A stretch of DNA of 64,000 bases from Cristatella mucedo (Eukaryota > Bryozoa > Phylactolaemata > Cristatellidae). The notes under the pieces are model-generated. The model did not search any database, was not told where the DNA came from, and saw only the letters and a program-made list of their open reading frames with translations. This document shows, in pieces, positions 1 through 12,888 of this stretch; positions within the stretch are counted from its first letter, which is position 1; every line of letters begins with the position of its first letter. The position numbers were made by a program, and so were the translations under genes. The DNA lies in assembly GCA_009760855.2 (NCBI GenBank), contig WPIO01000002.1, positions 10,054,501 to 10,118,500 on the forward strand, written 5' to 3'.

Positions 1-71
1 GTGCCACTTTGACCTTCTGATGACCTGTAAAAATCAAGGTCAAACTTTCGGTTCAGTATATCTCTTCGTGT

Positions 72-145
72 ATTAATCATAATGCACTTCACAGAGCGCC
101 TTCAGTGAACTCAATCTCTTTCTAGGCGCTTCTAATCCATCAGAT
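72..145 (-). repeat. LINE-A 3' tail nested in Rep-B
   Basis: Carries the minus-strand form of the LINE-A terminal hairpin: 'gcacttcacagagcgcct', then 'gaactcaatctctttctagg' and 'cgcttc'. It has the same order as the tails of longer LINE-A copies. Rep-B homology resumes at about 230 with the 'ttttttgaggtt' stretch. Confidence 0.55.
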
Positions 146-456
146 TCATTACAATGCATTGTAGAAATATTTCAAACCTCTCAAAAGATGCAGACTACTT
201 TTGTGTACCCCGGCAGAATTCCCAAAGTAAATCATACATTTTTTGAGGTTTAAAAAATCAAATAAGTCGGGAAAGCGTCGACCGTGCGACAAAAAGGACA
301 GTAGTGCTATTATGCTCACTCGTCAAACAACCAGCTTGGACAATCCATGTGTTAAACAATACGGCAAGAGCACACATTCCAAATTTCAGGTCGGTCTGGC
401 CATAGATGGCCAATCTGTAGCATCTCAAAGGCTCAAAGCCTAACTTCAGGAAGCAG

Positions 457-867
457 TCACAGTTGCCAGCTTATAGCTCCACTAGCCGGTAGCACATACG
501 CTGACGTAAAAATCCCACTACCGTCATAACTCGTTGCCAATACTGTCAATATGTCTTTCTGTAGGAGCTCTGAGTTCAAGCTGTCATCCCGAATGATGAA
601 CATGAGGTTAACCGTCCCTCTGCCAGCATTCATACTTGCAGCCTCTAGATCCCAAACCAGAGGTTTGGGCAATCGCAAAGACAACCAACGACCAGCAGAA
701 AATCGACGGTCAATTAGGTACCATGTATTAGCAGCCCATGCTGAGGAATGAATAGACAAATGCATTAAAAGAGGTAATTTCTCCGTCTTCAATACAGACA
801 GTCTCCCGGGTCTGACCGAGGCAGGAAGTACATGGTGACAGACAGACACATGATCAACCCAGTGCAA
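457..867 (-). CDS. Unrecognised 136-residue open frame inside Rep-B copy 1
   Basis: An uninterrupted minus-strand frame of 136 codons lies in a segment that the other Rep-B copies lack: copy 3 has only about 130 bases at the matching place. The amino-acid make-up looks protein-like, with even hydrophobic spacing, five Trp and a run reading NAGRGTVNLMFIIRDD. I recognise no family. No signal peptide, zinc motif or transmembrane helix is clear, and no splice sites were confirmed at its edges. It could be an exon or retrocopy captured by the element, or a chance frame. Confidence 0.25.
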   Translation of the reverse strand: MHWVDHVSVCHHVLPASVRPGRLSVLKTEKLPLLMHLSIHSSAWAANTWYLIDRRFSAGRWLSLRLPKPLVWDLEAASMNAGRGTVNLMFIIRDDSLNSELLQKDILTVLATSYDGSGIFTSAYVLPASGAISWQL

Positions 868-1905
868 TTGCTAGCAGCTGGGCGATCGTAACTAAAGACC
901 AATATGCACGGGCGACGGCTGGAATGATGTGTAAGTGTAGAAAAACATACATTCCAAATTTTAGGTTTATTGGATCACTATTGTCGGAGATATGACATTA
1001 GCGTGATAGCAAAGGTGGGCACGATAACTCATGTACCAGCAGCAGTCGAACCACCCAGGAGTCTAGTCCGCTTTGGCCAAAGCAAATATCAAGCTGTAAA
1101 CGGCATTAATCAGAACTTAAAATTACCTCAATTTCCCTTAAATAAAATTGAATCAATATTTTTTGACTGATTATAAGTGAACGACGCGTTAGCTCCGTCT
1201 AAGTCACCAGGCTGACCGACCACTGACCATATTGCCTTGTGGATCATGGCCACTACTGGAACCGAATCAACAACCTCATGATTCAGTAGGTGCAGTTGTA
1301 ATGGACTGCTTAGTTACGGCGGCCCCAGAGGCAGTAAAGTCTTAATAAATTATCCCGAATGATAGTCTACTTGCTTAACAAAAGTCACTTCCAGTCTCTA
1401 AGATGACGTAAACATACAAATGTAAATATATTTCTGCAAAGTAAATAAGGAGTGGGCCTTGAAATGGTATTTGTGGCTGGTTGCTATGGGTGGGGCAGGA
1501 AGGCTGAAGCCCGACTAGGCCCCGGCCAATAGGGTTTCTGCTTTTATGATCTTGTTAACAACCCATGGGACATTCGATACCGAGGTGGCCTATGTTTTTT
1601 TAAATATAGCATATTTTTGGTAGTTTAAACTTATGTTCTGCGGGTCCTTTTACGGCTGAGTACCTTATATTTACAAAGTTCACCACGAACGGTCGGTTCC
1701 GGAGGTCGGGTTTAAAAAAACAACTGTTGAATTGGGTGTACAACTTCCGGTTAGAGTATCTCTTACAAAACAATTTTATTTACCATCTTCAGGTCATCTG
1801 CCAACCACCACAATTTGGGATTGCGCTTATAACTGGTTTGTCTTTTAACAGGAAAATTTCCGAAGAACAGAAAATTGTTGGATATTTGTTTAAATTCCCC
1901 GTAAA

Positions 1906-4380
1906 CTAATAAGCACGTCAGATCGTGCTCTATGGCAACATTTCGACAGTATATATATATATTTAGGACACAGACTTGGCATATATCATAATTTACTTGC
2001 GTACAACCCTAATATAAGCTAATCTCCGTTAATAAACTTTACGTACACGGACTCGGCCCAGCTCATCAAGCACTAGGCCAAATACTGTTGGTACGAAAGC
2101 TAGCAAACCTACTTTTCTGCTGCCAGTATCAATTTCGTAGGCCGAAATAGAAACTTCGTTATTTTATTTAGCCCAATGTCGACTTTTAGAAGCTAGATAA
2201 CATGGAGTTGGAATTTAGGAGCAATCCATAATGTTTGGAGCGAGCCTTCGTTGCTTAACTGAATTCGATTAGGCATACAGATAAATTTGCCGAACGGGAT
2301 TCTGGCATAAGTTTGAGTGTCCAATAAAATAAAGGTTGAAAATACAACCATGTGTCATAATGTAGATAGTAACTCATGACTAACTGTATGGAAAGTATTA
2401 CTTCGTGGAACGTTTTCTACATTTTTTCATAATTTAAGCTCGCAGGATCACAGATTTTATTCACAACTATGGGCACCTCAATCATTTATCAGAAAAGCTG
2501 TTTTTTTTAATTTGAATCAATTTAGGAAATTATATATTGCTTAGCGCTCTCGAAATATCAAAAGCGTATTAAGTTTAGGCAATGACAACCCAATGTTGAT
2601 GGCCGGATTTCGCTTCAATGATACCTCCAAGCTGTTTCAGGAGTCAAGCAATAACTTTTTTTGTAAGAAAAGGGTCGCCAGTGTCGGGCATCTGACTTGG
2701 TCTGTTGTTGGTACTATGGATCTCTCGTATGCCTTATTACTGACTGAGCAGTTTCTGGAGATGCATTGCAACTCGGAGTAATCTGACCAATCGCATGGTA
2801 GCTCGCACGTAAATGTTAGGCACTTGATTATGTTGACTGCTCCGGGTCGTTTCGCGCATGAATGTTGTTATCGTCATTTGTTGGGTAAGTTTAGGCATCG
2901 GACTTTTAATGAGTTGAAACGGCACATCTGGAATAAAAAAATTGAAAATATGAACCCAGCTAAATGAGGAATTGGGTTTTTAAATGCTGTAAAGAAAATA
3001 TTACTAAAACACTATATTTCACTTCCTGTGGGCTCACTTCGCTGATTTGTAGTAGAGTTACACGTTTACTACAGGTGACTTCCACAATTAATTGTCACAA
3101 TCTTGCCACTTGACCAGAAAAAGACTAACGTAATTTTTCTTTTAAATCATTGGAGAATGCAATGAGGCTGAACAACGTTTTCCCTATTAATTTTCTTTAA
3201 GTTCCCTACTTATAAAGCTTTATCACATGGTAAGATATAAAAGAGATCTCCACCGTATCACGTCGTTAGTAGTTCAAAGCAAAGCCTCAAAATGAAGATT
3301 TAGTTTGTGGTAATGTACACATTGCTGAACTAAAGTATTTACTTTTAGACCACCTTATGAAATGATGATGACTGTTTACATCTGGTGGAACCGTGTAAGA
3401 GTTTTCCCTTTTTGTTTTTAGTTTCTTAACTAGAGGAGGTATCGATTCAGTCACGATTGTGGTTAAGGATTTCGATGCGTCCGAAATGAACTCATGAGCA
3501 ATTGGCGTCTTTTCAAGTTTAAATGGGTGTATCTCTTGTACTTAGGCTGCAGCCTGTACTTTAGAGGACGGGACGTGTTCATCAATTATAAGGTGGATTT
3601 GGACCGAGACTCTGATTGTTCACAGAAGCAACAAACATTAGCTAGAAGAACACATTTTAATAGTTAAACTTTCTAATTTCAGTCTATGACTAGGTTCGCC
3701 CATATGTAAGTTACCACTGACTTTGTTATTCATGTGAAGAAATTGCGCGACCATCGAGTACAAATATAAAAAATCCATGCAGTACATGAGTTGACAAACA
3801 GTGCCATGGTATGAGGCAGAGGGCAAACTCGTCACGTGTAAAACTAAAAGTTGACTGCAGGCTATTCCATTTTGTGGTTTTGCATGGATATCTCAAGTGC
3901 AGAATACAAAGTATTCTATATCAATAGGATCTGGACAGGAAGTTAGCTCAGGAATGACAGGCATGGCGGTTCCGTTGAATTTCATTGTACTCGGCACTCG
4001 CGTTCAGCAGATCTAATAGAGTTTCCATCTAACTGGATTCAGTTCAGCGCTACTAGAAATGCCAAGGCGTGATTTTTAATGCTTGGGAAGAGCTTGGCAA
4101 AGACTATCATCGACGCCGCATAAATTTAGAACGAAACCGCACCATAAACAATGCTTCAATCTGAGACCCTTCGATACGCTTAAAAAGCTCAAAGCTTTGC
4201 ATAGACCGACAGGTGACTAGCCGTAAGCCAAACTGGAATGCATGTGCTGTAGTTACAGTATTTATAGAGAGTTTGGTAGGTTAAAGAAGAGAAATGGGTA
4301 TGCATTTTACAAGAAAACCACATGGTGACTAAGCGGAAGTAGCTTCGGTTCAGTTTCTTGTGATGCTTTGTAACCGGTTA
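1906..4380. other. Unannotated AT-rich intergenic stretch
   Basis: Only short frames under 70 codons occur, with no recognisable domain, RNA gene or match to the other repeats in the window. A short (TA)n run lies near 1950-1963. Confidence 0.4.
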
Positions 4381-4384
4381 AATA

Positions 4385-4672
4385 GCAAAAGCCAATAGGA
4401 CAGGTGCTAGTACACCAGCAGTGGCTGAGGAAATGCTTATGGCGAATTACGTCAGTGTTGCATAGCATCATGAGACTGTTGCATGCAACGACTAGCCACA
4501 CTGGTATGCTGACCCTGTGCATGTCACCCCTAGCAATGATATTTATGCTTTTTTATAGAAAATTAGGATATTTCCATTCACAATTCGATCACGTTCCCGT
4601 TACATCAAATGTAAAGCGCCTAGAAAGAGATTGAGTTCTCTGCGGGTGCTGTATCAAGTGTATTATTGCTAT
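4385..4672 (+). mobile_element. LINE-A 3' end fragment
   Basis: Contains the 3' untranslated signature of LINE-A ('gcatgctgaccctgtgcatg'-type block at about 4505-4525). The terminal hairpin 'aaagcgcctagaaagagatt'/'gagttctctgcgggtgct' follows at 4613-4650 with a short ATT-rich tail. It is 5'-truncated and has no coding part. Confidence 0.65.
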
Positions 4673-4689
4673 CATGTCTATGGAGTCCG

Positions 4690-5485
4690 GAGAGTGGAAA
4701 TGCCAGCATTTCAAGCTATACCTACAGAGAAACAAGGAACCATGCTGGTGACACACTTGCATTCAGTCGTAGCATCAGACTCCCTCCCTGGCTTTCCTCA
4801 AAATACACAGAGAGGCGGTCCGTTGGCATACAAATTGACAATCATTGAGCAATGAATATCAAAGCCTCCTTTTTACACTCTGTCCCACCACCTCATTTGC
4901 GACAGACATCGGATATCACTTGGCAATCTGTGTTTCGTCCGTCGCTGACTCCCAGTTCATTAAGCCGCTTCGTCTAGTGCTAATCCAGCCGGTAAGATTT
5001 ATCGTAGTAAATCCCACTTAGTAACCAATTAGAGCTTGAAAACCACAATAAAGCCGTGGCGGCCACGATCTTAGCTGAACAGCTCTTGTACTTACCCCAA
5101 ACAGAATAAAACGGAAGAGGCTTGACACATTTTTAGCAGGTGACTGATACATTTGGCTCGTTTCACCTTATTGCTGTGCATCCCTTGGTAATGAATTTCT
5201 GTGATGGTAACGTTGAGTTGAAATTATTATTTTAGTAAATGATGTAAATTGTTATTACCGACAAATACACGATGTAAGCTACAGCAATTAATGCAGCTCT
5301 CGTTCGTCCACAAGAATCGACCCAGGCTTTACTGACCTAGGTGGCTGGGTAATGCTACTTGATATGATAAATGGCAGGGATACTGATCTAGTCCTCTGAT
5401 AGTGATAAACGTATAAATTAAATATCCAGTCAGATGTTTCAGCAGCTAAAGTAGGTAGTCGATCAAAAATAAACATTAAAATATG
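4690..5485 (+). repeat. Rep-A partial copy
   Basis: Parallels 6050-6810: both hold the 'cagcaatgaatatcaaagcct' neighbourhood, the 'cttggcaatctgtgtttcg' type stretch, 'ggcggccacgatcttagctg' type stretch and the 'ctctgatagtgata' region in the same order. It runs directly into the start of the next Rep-A copy at about 5490. Confidence 0.55.
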
Positions 5486-5489
5486 GGTT

Positions 5490-8405
5490 GGAACGGCGAG
5501 AACATAAGTCAGACAGATTGAAACTGATATTAATTGTTTCCATTCCTGAAATTTAAGGGCTGCGAGTCGAGAAAAAGGCAATCTATAGCCAAGATTTTGT
5601 AGAAGCCAAAGGTAAGTAAAAGGCTGGCAGCTGTGTTTCCCTCGATAGCTAAATAACGGTGTGCTTGTTAGAGCCACGCCCAATAAAGCCGTTGGTATAG
5701 GTAATGGGATTTCTAAAGCAAGTTTAACGTTCCATTTCAGATAAATACTCAGGAAAACTGTAAAGAATTGTAACAATAGCTCATGGGCTCTCTTCGTCAC
5801 TGCCTGTCTCGGTTCATTACATCGGCCTACATGGACCAGCTAGGGATTTTTGTGGCAATCAGTTCGCCGGACACAAGCACACGGCACCACCGGCATTCGT
5901 CGGGCGTCAGCTGTCATTGTAGAGATACGATCGTGCTGCTTGTGGCCTTCTTCATTGTAGACACGAAAGTAGCTGCACCAAGTGCGAAGCAAGGCTACTT
6001 TGCGTGAGACTCAGCTGAGGAGCCACGAGGCTTCTGCGTGTCCAGCATTGCTCAGCCAAGCAGATATTCCTACCGGGAACGAAGGAGAAATGTGGGTGCC
6101 AGGCATGAGTTCAGTGGTAGCATCGGATCCACTCGCCAGTTTTTCTCTGAATGCACAGATAGGCGGTCCTTTGGCATCAAACTTGGCAACAATTCAGCAA
6201 TGAATATCAAAGCCTGCTTCTAAGGCCCTGTGCGACCTTTTTGGTTTCGACAAACATTGAACATCTCTTGCAGTCCGTGTTTCGCCTGTCGCTGAATCCC
6301 AGTTAGTTAGGGCGCCAAATCTAATGCAAATCAAGTTTATTAAGATTGTTCGTAACGAATTCCTCTTTGCGAGCATTTAGAGCTCGAAAAGTCACAGTGA
6401 AGCTGTGACGGCCAAGTTCTTAGCTGAACAGCTCTTGTACTTACCCCGAACGGAATAAAGCCAAAGAGGCATGCCCAGTTTTTAGCAGCTGAGCAATCTA
6501 TTTTGCTCGTTTCCTTATATCACTGCCGTTCCCTGGGAAATGCATTACTTTGATAGTAACGTTTAGTTACAATTATTATTTTAGTAAGTTATGTAAATTA
6601 CTATTACCGACAAAGACCCGATATAAGTTACAGGAAGTAATGCAGCTCTCGCTCGTCCACTAGGCTCGATGCAGGCTTTTATTAACGTAGGCGGCTTCAG
6701 TAACCCTGCTCGATATGATTGATGGCCTGGATACTGGCCTAGTTCTCTCAGAATGGTAGAAAAATAAATTAAAATATAAGTCAGAGGGGCCGGCACCAAA
6801 ATTAGGTAGTTGATCGGCAACATTTTTTGCTATTCTTTATGTAAGTATGTATAATAATTTTCTTCACCCTCCACTTCCACAAGCTTCCTACTACATCGCT
6901 AACGAAGCTCCCAAGCTACGGTAAGTGGTCGAACTTGTACTTCGTCCGTGTTTACCTCTCAATGAAGGTGTGGCTGGTGCTAAGTGGTCTCTCTTAAAGT
7001 TCAGTGAAGTGACCACCTAACAGCGGCCGTACCTAAAACCACTGCAACAGTTACTCGTAAAGTTGCTTTGCTTCTTTATAGCAAAAACCTCAGCATTCTA
7101 TATAAGCAATTTATGGGACTATCTTGGCCACACGCATAAATAGGAAACAATGGGAAGATTGCACTACACCTGATCCATACTTGAAGCAAGTTGCAGACTG
7201 CTGCTTGGTGCACTTGGTCGTAAAGTGGTGGGTACAGCTGCTGCTAGCGACTACCAAGGAGCAATTTTAAATGCATGACATAAACATATATGCAGACTAT
7301 CCTTATTTTAATTGATCTCTTTTAGAATCTTTATGTGCACTTGAAAAGAGCACTGGCTCGCGGCTTGTGGTAGGCGACATTGTAACATGCTTGATTTTGT
7401 CGCAAGCACAGAGCAGTAAATGCCAACTCCCGACAGCATAGAGAAAAAACTAAAGTACCGTGCTAATGCCGTTAGAAGAAATCGGGCTCCCTACATTGTA
7501 ATGTCTTAAAGTCTGGGAACTTAGCGGTTCCACTCGAGAATGAGCTGTGCCCTTCGGGAATTGGCAGACTGAACACACTGACTCCAAGGTATTGGATCTA
7601 GGCTTTTGACACTGCCAAATAACTTGAGCTTTCGCAAACTAAAACAAGGCAATATAATACTATTAATAAGCCATTTTTATTTCAGTCGATTTTGTGCAGT
7701 TTTCTCAGTGAAAGGTGCAATCTCGTCATAAATGTCGGCTATTTTCGCGTCGTAGCAATCAATCATTACTGAGATGTCAGATAGTGGATTGAGGAGCGTA
7801 AGGCAAGCAGATTTAGTCTCAATAACGGCTTCGAGATCAAGGGTGTTAAGGTTTCGCTAGGTACAGGCAATTTGAGAGGAGATTGCACACTTTATATGAG
7901 ATTTAAATGTGTTTAGGCGAGCTAAATTCTATAGTATTTGGTTTTTATAGCTCGACGTGGTAGGAAATAGTTAGTTAAATGTGTGACATTCGATCTTACC
8001 ATTGCCATGCACATAAGTGTCGGGAGATAGCTATTCACTACATGCAGGAGCTGCGAAAGTTATGACGTTAATAAGTTATCGAAATGAAAGTTGACGTCGC
8101 ATATGGGGAATATACATCGAATTCATCAAAACAGAATCGAAATAACATCCAAGGGTTAGTAGACAAAGATGCAGTAGGTACCTGGGAGACGATAGACTAC
8201 TACCCCCATTGGTAGGTTGTGGTCTGGTGAACAAAATACAAGTGATTTGAAATACCGCTTCCAGTAGACTGCAGAGATCATTCGATTACCAGAGTAAAAT
8301 TCTCATGATTCCACCTCCAGTTGCCACTGATGACGTTATCAGTTTAGTTTGCCGATATTGGAATGGTTTTGATTAAGGCCAGAAACTGGAGGCTGTATTC
8401 TTAAA
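5490..8405 (+). repeat. Rep-A copy 1, near full unit (about 2.9 kb)
   Basis: Begins at the 'cagacagattgaaactgata' type start and ends at 'aggctgtattcttaaaaagg', where the next copy starts. The same unit of about 2.95 kb, with the same head-to-tail join, recurs at 36330-39290. Minus-strand frames (5288-5800 and 8472-8657) are related between copies, but no protein family is recognisable. The long frame 5288-5800 crosses the junction between copies. Confidence 0.55.
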
Positions 8406-10305
8406 AAGGGTCGCTTGGAACGGCCATCGCCAAAATCAGACAGAGAAAGACTGATACGCATTATTTTCATTTCAAAATTTTAGCACTGCGAGCCAAGAAT
8501 AACTTAATTTATAGCTAAGATTCTGTAAATGCCGAAGGTGTGTAAAAGGTTGGAAGCTGTGCTTCCCACGAGAGTAACATAGTTTTGTGCTTCTTAAAGC
8601 TAGTGCCAAAAAAGCCGCTGGTATAGGTCGAGGGCTCTCTAAAGCAACATTCAACATTCAAATACCGTTTCAGATAAAAGCTAAGGAAAACAATGGAGAA
8701 CTGTAACGTTAAGCTGTGGGCGCTCTTCCACATTGGCCGTCCCTTTTCGTTTCATCGGCCTACACGGACGAGTAAGGGATTCCTGCGGTAAGTGCTTCAC
8801 CAGTCGTATGGCTCCGGCTTCACTAGCATTCGTCGGGCGTCAGCTTACAGAGTACAACACCGATCACAGTGCTCGTGGTTACTTCACTCCTGACACGAAA
8901 GCCGCTGCACCAAAAGTGCAACAAGGTCATTTTGTGAGCCGCTCAGCTGAGGAGCCAGGCGGCTTTAACCTAGCCAGTGGTGCTCAGCTGTCCAGCTATA
9001 CATGCTCAGGAACGAGGGAGCAATGCGGGTGCCACGCGTGCAGGCAGTGGTAGCATCGGATTCACTAGCCGGCTGTTCTCTGAATTCACACAGAGGGGCC
9101 TCGTTGTAACACACCTGGCAATGATTCATCTACGACTGTCTAACCCTTCTGGTTAAACCCAGTGCGACCTCAGAGTCTCGGCGGACATTGACTACCACTC
9201 GGCAAACCGTAGTTTGCCCGCAGCTGCATCCAGTTTGTTAAGCCGCAGACCCGAATTCAAATAATACTTTGTAGGATTTTTCATCAAATACCTCTAAGCT
9301 GGCATTCAGAGCTTTCCAAGCCACGACGAAGGTTTGGCGGACACGATATTCTCTAAGCAGCTCTCATGCTTGCCGTGAAGAGAATAAAACTAGAGGCGTG
9401 TCACGCATTGTTCAACTTCAGCTATCCAGGTTGCAGGTTCCAGGTTTCACCACGTTGCTCTGTTTCTTTGGGAAATGCTTTAAATTAATAATGAATTTGC
9501 GTCGTCCTTATTAATTTTTGTCAGCGTCGTAAAAGGATACGACTGGCAAGTAAATCTTTCTATTTACACGATACAATGCAGCCTCGGTTCGGCCCTTGAG
9601 CTCTGTGCATTCATTAATTGACCTAGGACGTGGGTAAAGAGCCCTAGGACTTTTTAGTCGCCTTGATCCCGACTTTTTCTCTGCTAGTGATAGGCCACTT
9701 AATCAAACGCAAAGTAAAAGTGTCTGGTACCAAAAATAATTTTTTAAATGACCCCACCTAATGTTTTGCTTTCGGTAAGTATATAGCATGGTTTTCCTCA
9801 CCCTTCAGTTGACCGAGCTTGGTAATACATCGCTAACGAAGCAGGTGTTTCGGTGGCGATGTTAGCGGTTCTCGTACTTCCAAGCAGAGAAAAAGTTAAA
9901 ATCGGCTTGTTAAAGCACCCAAGCTAAGCACGGTGCTCGTTTAACCAGAGTGCCCAGTTTCCCAGCGAAATGAATGAACTTGCTAGTAAATTTATGTCCG
10001 ACTTATAATTTTTGACGGTGCTGCAAGTAAACATTAGTAGTGAAAAGACACAATAGTAGAGTAAGGAAGTAATACGGCCCTGGTTCGGCTCTAGGCCTCA
10101 ATGCAGGCGTTAAACGACTCAGGCCACTGGGTAACGCTACTTTGGAATTTTTAGGGGCATAGATCATGAATTTTGTCTGCTAGTGAGAGGGAAATTGGTT
10201 ATATTTTAGGTCGGATGGGCGGCACCAATGCAAGGTATTTAAACAAAACTACTTAATGTTAGGGTGCTGATAAGTGTATAGCCTGGTTTTCCCACAACCT
10301 TCACT
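8405..10305 (+). repeat. Rep-A copy 2, 3'-truncated
   Basis: Follows copy 1 head-to-tail. It has an internal duplication: the block with 'gcttggtaatacatcgctaa' and the 'gacctaggacgtgggtaa' block at about 9540-9830 resembles about 9990-10290. It is cut off at about 10305 where Rep-D begins. Confidence 0.5.
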
Positions 10306-11050
10306 TGAGCCGGTGGATGGATTCATGCTACATTGCTCCCATCCTTTAATAATTGTGCTCTCTTTAGAAATAGCATTCATTTATATAGAGATTGAGCCGG
10401 AGTACAACGCACGGGGAAGTCTCGAGCTAAGCAAACTGCTAGTTGCTCAAAATTCTGAAGATTCACATTAGCTCGGCTGTTACTGTCACAGCATTTGACG
10501 ATAAAGAATGTGACATGAGAATGAAAACAATAGCCTTGAAACAGGCAACTGACAAACTGAGCGTGGACATCTTTGAAAAGGTATCGGCCTAGTTTTGGGT
10601 TATTATGGCCGCTAAGGAAGGCCATAGCGGAAACATTTTCTAGGTAAATACTGACGGTTAACGTCAGCACAATTTCAATTGGCAAGATATTGATACAACT
10701 TCTGCGGTTATGATTTTTGAAACGAATTGTGTATTATCCTAGAGATAAAAAGCATTAATAGGCTTATATTTTACTCTCAGGCGGTAAGGTACTGGCATTG
10801 GAGAGGTTTGAAGATTTAGCCTAGACTAAGGGCGGCCTCTGTCAAAACAAAGTCATTATGCTATGGCCTTGGACAAGCTGTTAGACACAAAAACTGCCGT
10901 AAATTATGCATTAATCGGTGATGCGACAAAATAATTGATTGCACTAGTTTCAAGACTGTCACCCCAACTGGTATTTTTTGCAGGTCAGCAAAGAATTGCA
11001 CAGTTGCGAGGGCTACGTTTGCTTGCTTGCCTGGGTTCGTACATTTAAGC
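10306..11050. repeat. Rep-D copy 1
   Basis: Parallels 63245-64000 at roughly 70 percent by eye, for example 'ggtggatgg...ctctcttta' and 'gaagtctcgagctaagcaaa'/'gaaatctcgagccaagaaaa'. Both copies keep an open minus-strand frame (10377-10685; 63406-63792) with alignable residues ending in SRAN, which may be a remnant of coding sequence. The family is not recognised. Confidence 0.45.
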
Positions 11051-11090
11051 AGCTATGATAAATTGGTGTAACTACTTTTACTTACGTGGG

Positions 11091-11151
11091 CGCGCGCGCG
11101 CGTGTGTGTGTGTGTGTGTATGTGCGCGCGCGTGTGTGTATGCGTGTGTGG
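11091..11151. repeat. Alternating CG/TG microsatellite
   Basis: Runs of (CG)n pass into (TG)n and back to (CG)n, purine-pyrimidine alternation over about 60 bases. This composition favours Z-DNA. The overlapping Cys-rich frame at 11055-11237 is an artefact of the repeat. Confidence 0.9.
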
Positions 11152-11239
11152 ATGGGGAAATCGATCGATTAATTCGCGGGCTGAAATGCATTTCCGTGAG
11201 ACGGTCGCATTTGAATCTTCTCATCCTGAGACTTTAATT

Positions 11240-11578
11240 CTAAACCCACTGCCGACTATGTCACAACATCCCCAGACTTGACGGCATTAAAACAGAAATT
11301 GAAAAACACCGATTTAGGACAGCTTTTAGTAGATCCCTGTGACTTTTTTTCATGTGCTTATGCGTGCTGACACCGTGCATGCTGCAACTAACCACACTTG
11401 CATGCTGACCCTGTGCAAGTCATCGCTAACCACGTTATTCAGTTTGTTTGTCAAGCATGATATTACTCACCATTCAATCGCGTTTCCCTTTGCAGCAAAT
11501 CTAAAGCGCCAAGAAAGAGATTTAGTTCTCTAAGGGTGCTTTACCAATTGCATTATTATTAATATTATTATTATTTAA
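11240..11578 (+). mobile_element. LINE-A 3' end fragment
   Basis: Contains the last coding-derived stretch ('cccagacttgacggcattaa'), the 3'UTR block with repeated 'gcatgctg...cctgtgca', the terminal hairpin at 11496-11545 and an (ATT)n tail. It is 5'-truncated as expected for incomplete target-primed reverse transcription. Confidence 0.7.
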
Positions 11579-12888
11579 AAAAGTCTCAAGCCCGGTGAAT
11601 ACTGGCGAGGTCTAGAGCTTTTTCACCTAAAGTTGTGCCTAAACAAAAGCTCACGCTACCACGCCGTTTTACAGGATGTAGATTGGAAGATGTCCAACAA
11701 GTAGGGCTAAGCGGTGGCCTATTGCCAAAATCGTAAGCCAACTGGTGAGTTATGGCACTGAAAACATTGATCCTGTGAGCATAAAATAACTTAATGTCTG
11801 ATACATATATTTTGTTTTAAATTGCAAGCACGAGGATATGCTTTGTACATAGGCGGTGGGCAGACATTCTCTTCTATTGTATCTCGTATTAGTTTACTAG
11901 TTAGCATACTTTTAAGAGACGATTGAGAGAGGTCAGAAACAGTACTAAGTGCATCAATCTCACATATCGTTGATAATCGATTGATTTGCTGAGTAGGTTG
12001 AGCACATTATAAACTCAAACAGCAAGCTAAGCGAAGTTGTGACCTAGTCTGATTTTTTATTTTTGCAATCGTAACCTTTAAGAAAGCTTATATTCGTGGT
12101 ATTATTTTCCAGCGAAAGCGTAACCTAAATTCTTTTAATGCACATGCAACCCACCCGAGGCAATACAATTTTCAGTAATCAAGATTTAAAGCTTCCGAAA
12201 TAACCGAGCGAGCGGAAATTGATGTTGACCTTAATTCTGAAAAGCGTGGTGATCTAGGTGCAATATTTTCAGAAGATAGCTGAATAATGTATCAAAAAGT
12301 AAGCCTTCTTTCAATAAGGATACATATTGCAACTACCTTACACAATTTTTATTCTGATCGACGAGAGTCAAAATGTCAAGAATTAATTTGACGATGAAAA
12401 CAAACTGCATAAATACATGTTTCAATTCTTTAGAAATCGATTTTTTTACTGCAGACTACAGTGGAAACTAAAAATTGCTTGTAGTCTAAAAATGCGTTTT
12501 TTTTATCAGCTAATGGATTTAAAAGAGTTCAATGATTAAACAAGTAGGGCAACAGCAGGTGCAAGAAGTTAAACCGATTGGAGTAGGAACGTTAAGGGCT
12601 CGCTCTCAGAGTTGCTAACAGCGCTATAACTATTTCTGAGGCCAGGCTTTTTACAGGCATTGGGTAGTGATTTTAGCGACAGGCACACTGAGTTTATTGA
12701 CGCTTTTTTTGAATAACAGTTCATAATGTGTTTAAACTCTAGCTTGATTCGATCGGTTGATCGGCCTGAGGTTTCTAATTTAGAAATCTTTTCATGAAAC
12801 AGAATCCTCTTTAAAAGAGCCAAAGTGGCAAGGAAAGCATATATTTCTTTTTTTGTAGGTAATATCTAATATCAATTAATTATAAAAA
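11579..12888. other. No gene recognised
   Basis: AT-rich sequence. The longest frame (12569-12823, minus, 84 codons) has no recognisable motif. No repeat match was found inside the window. Confidence 0.35.

Larger units (their letters stand above)
1..1905 (+). mobile_element. Rep-B copy 1, partial (left end outside window)
   Basis: Matches the complete Rep-B element at 58936-60949 block by block. The opening 'gaccttctgatgacctgtaa' stretch matches 59110, the 960-1010 stretch matches 59800-59830, and 1720-1860 matches 60770-60900. Two insertions are visible: a LINE-A tail near 72-145 and about 430 extra bases at roughly 446-880 that hold an open frame on the minus strand. No transposase is recognisable, so it is a non-autonomous or fully decayed element. 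Confidence 0.6.

Noticed and set aside
5288-5800. 170-codon minus-strand open frame
   Set aside because: It lies across the junction of two Rep-A copies. Related frames in other copies (8472-8657, 57625-57822) are short and broken, and no protein family is recognisable. Shared ancestry of the DNA explains the similarity.
8733-9053. 106-codon plus-strand frame
   Set aside because: Sits in Rep-A, is not conserved as a frame in the other copies, and has no motif.
11055-11237. Small Cys-rich frame
   Set aside because: Its cysteines come from translating the CG/TG microsatellite.
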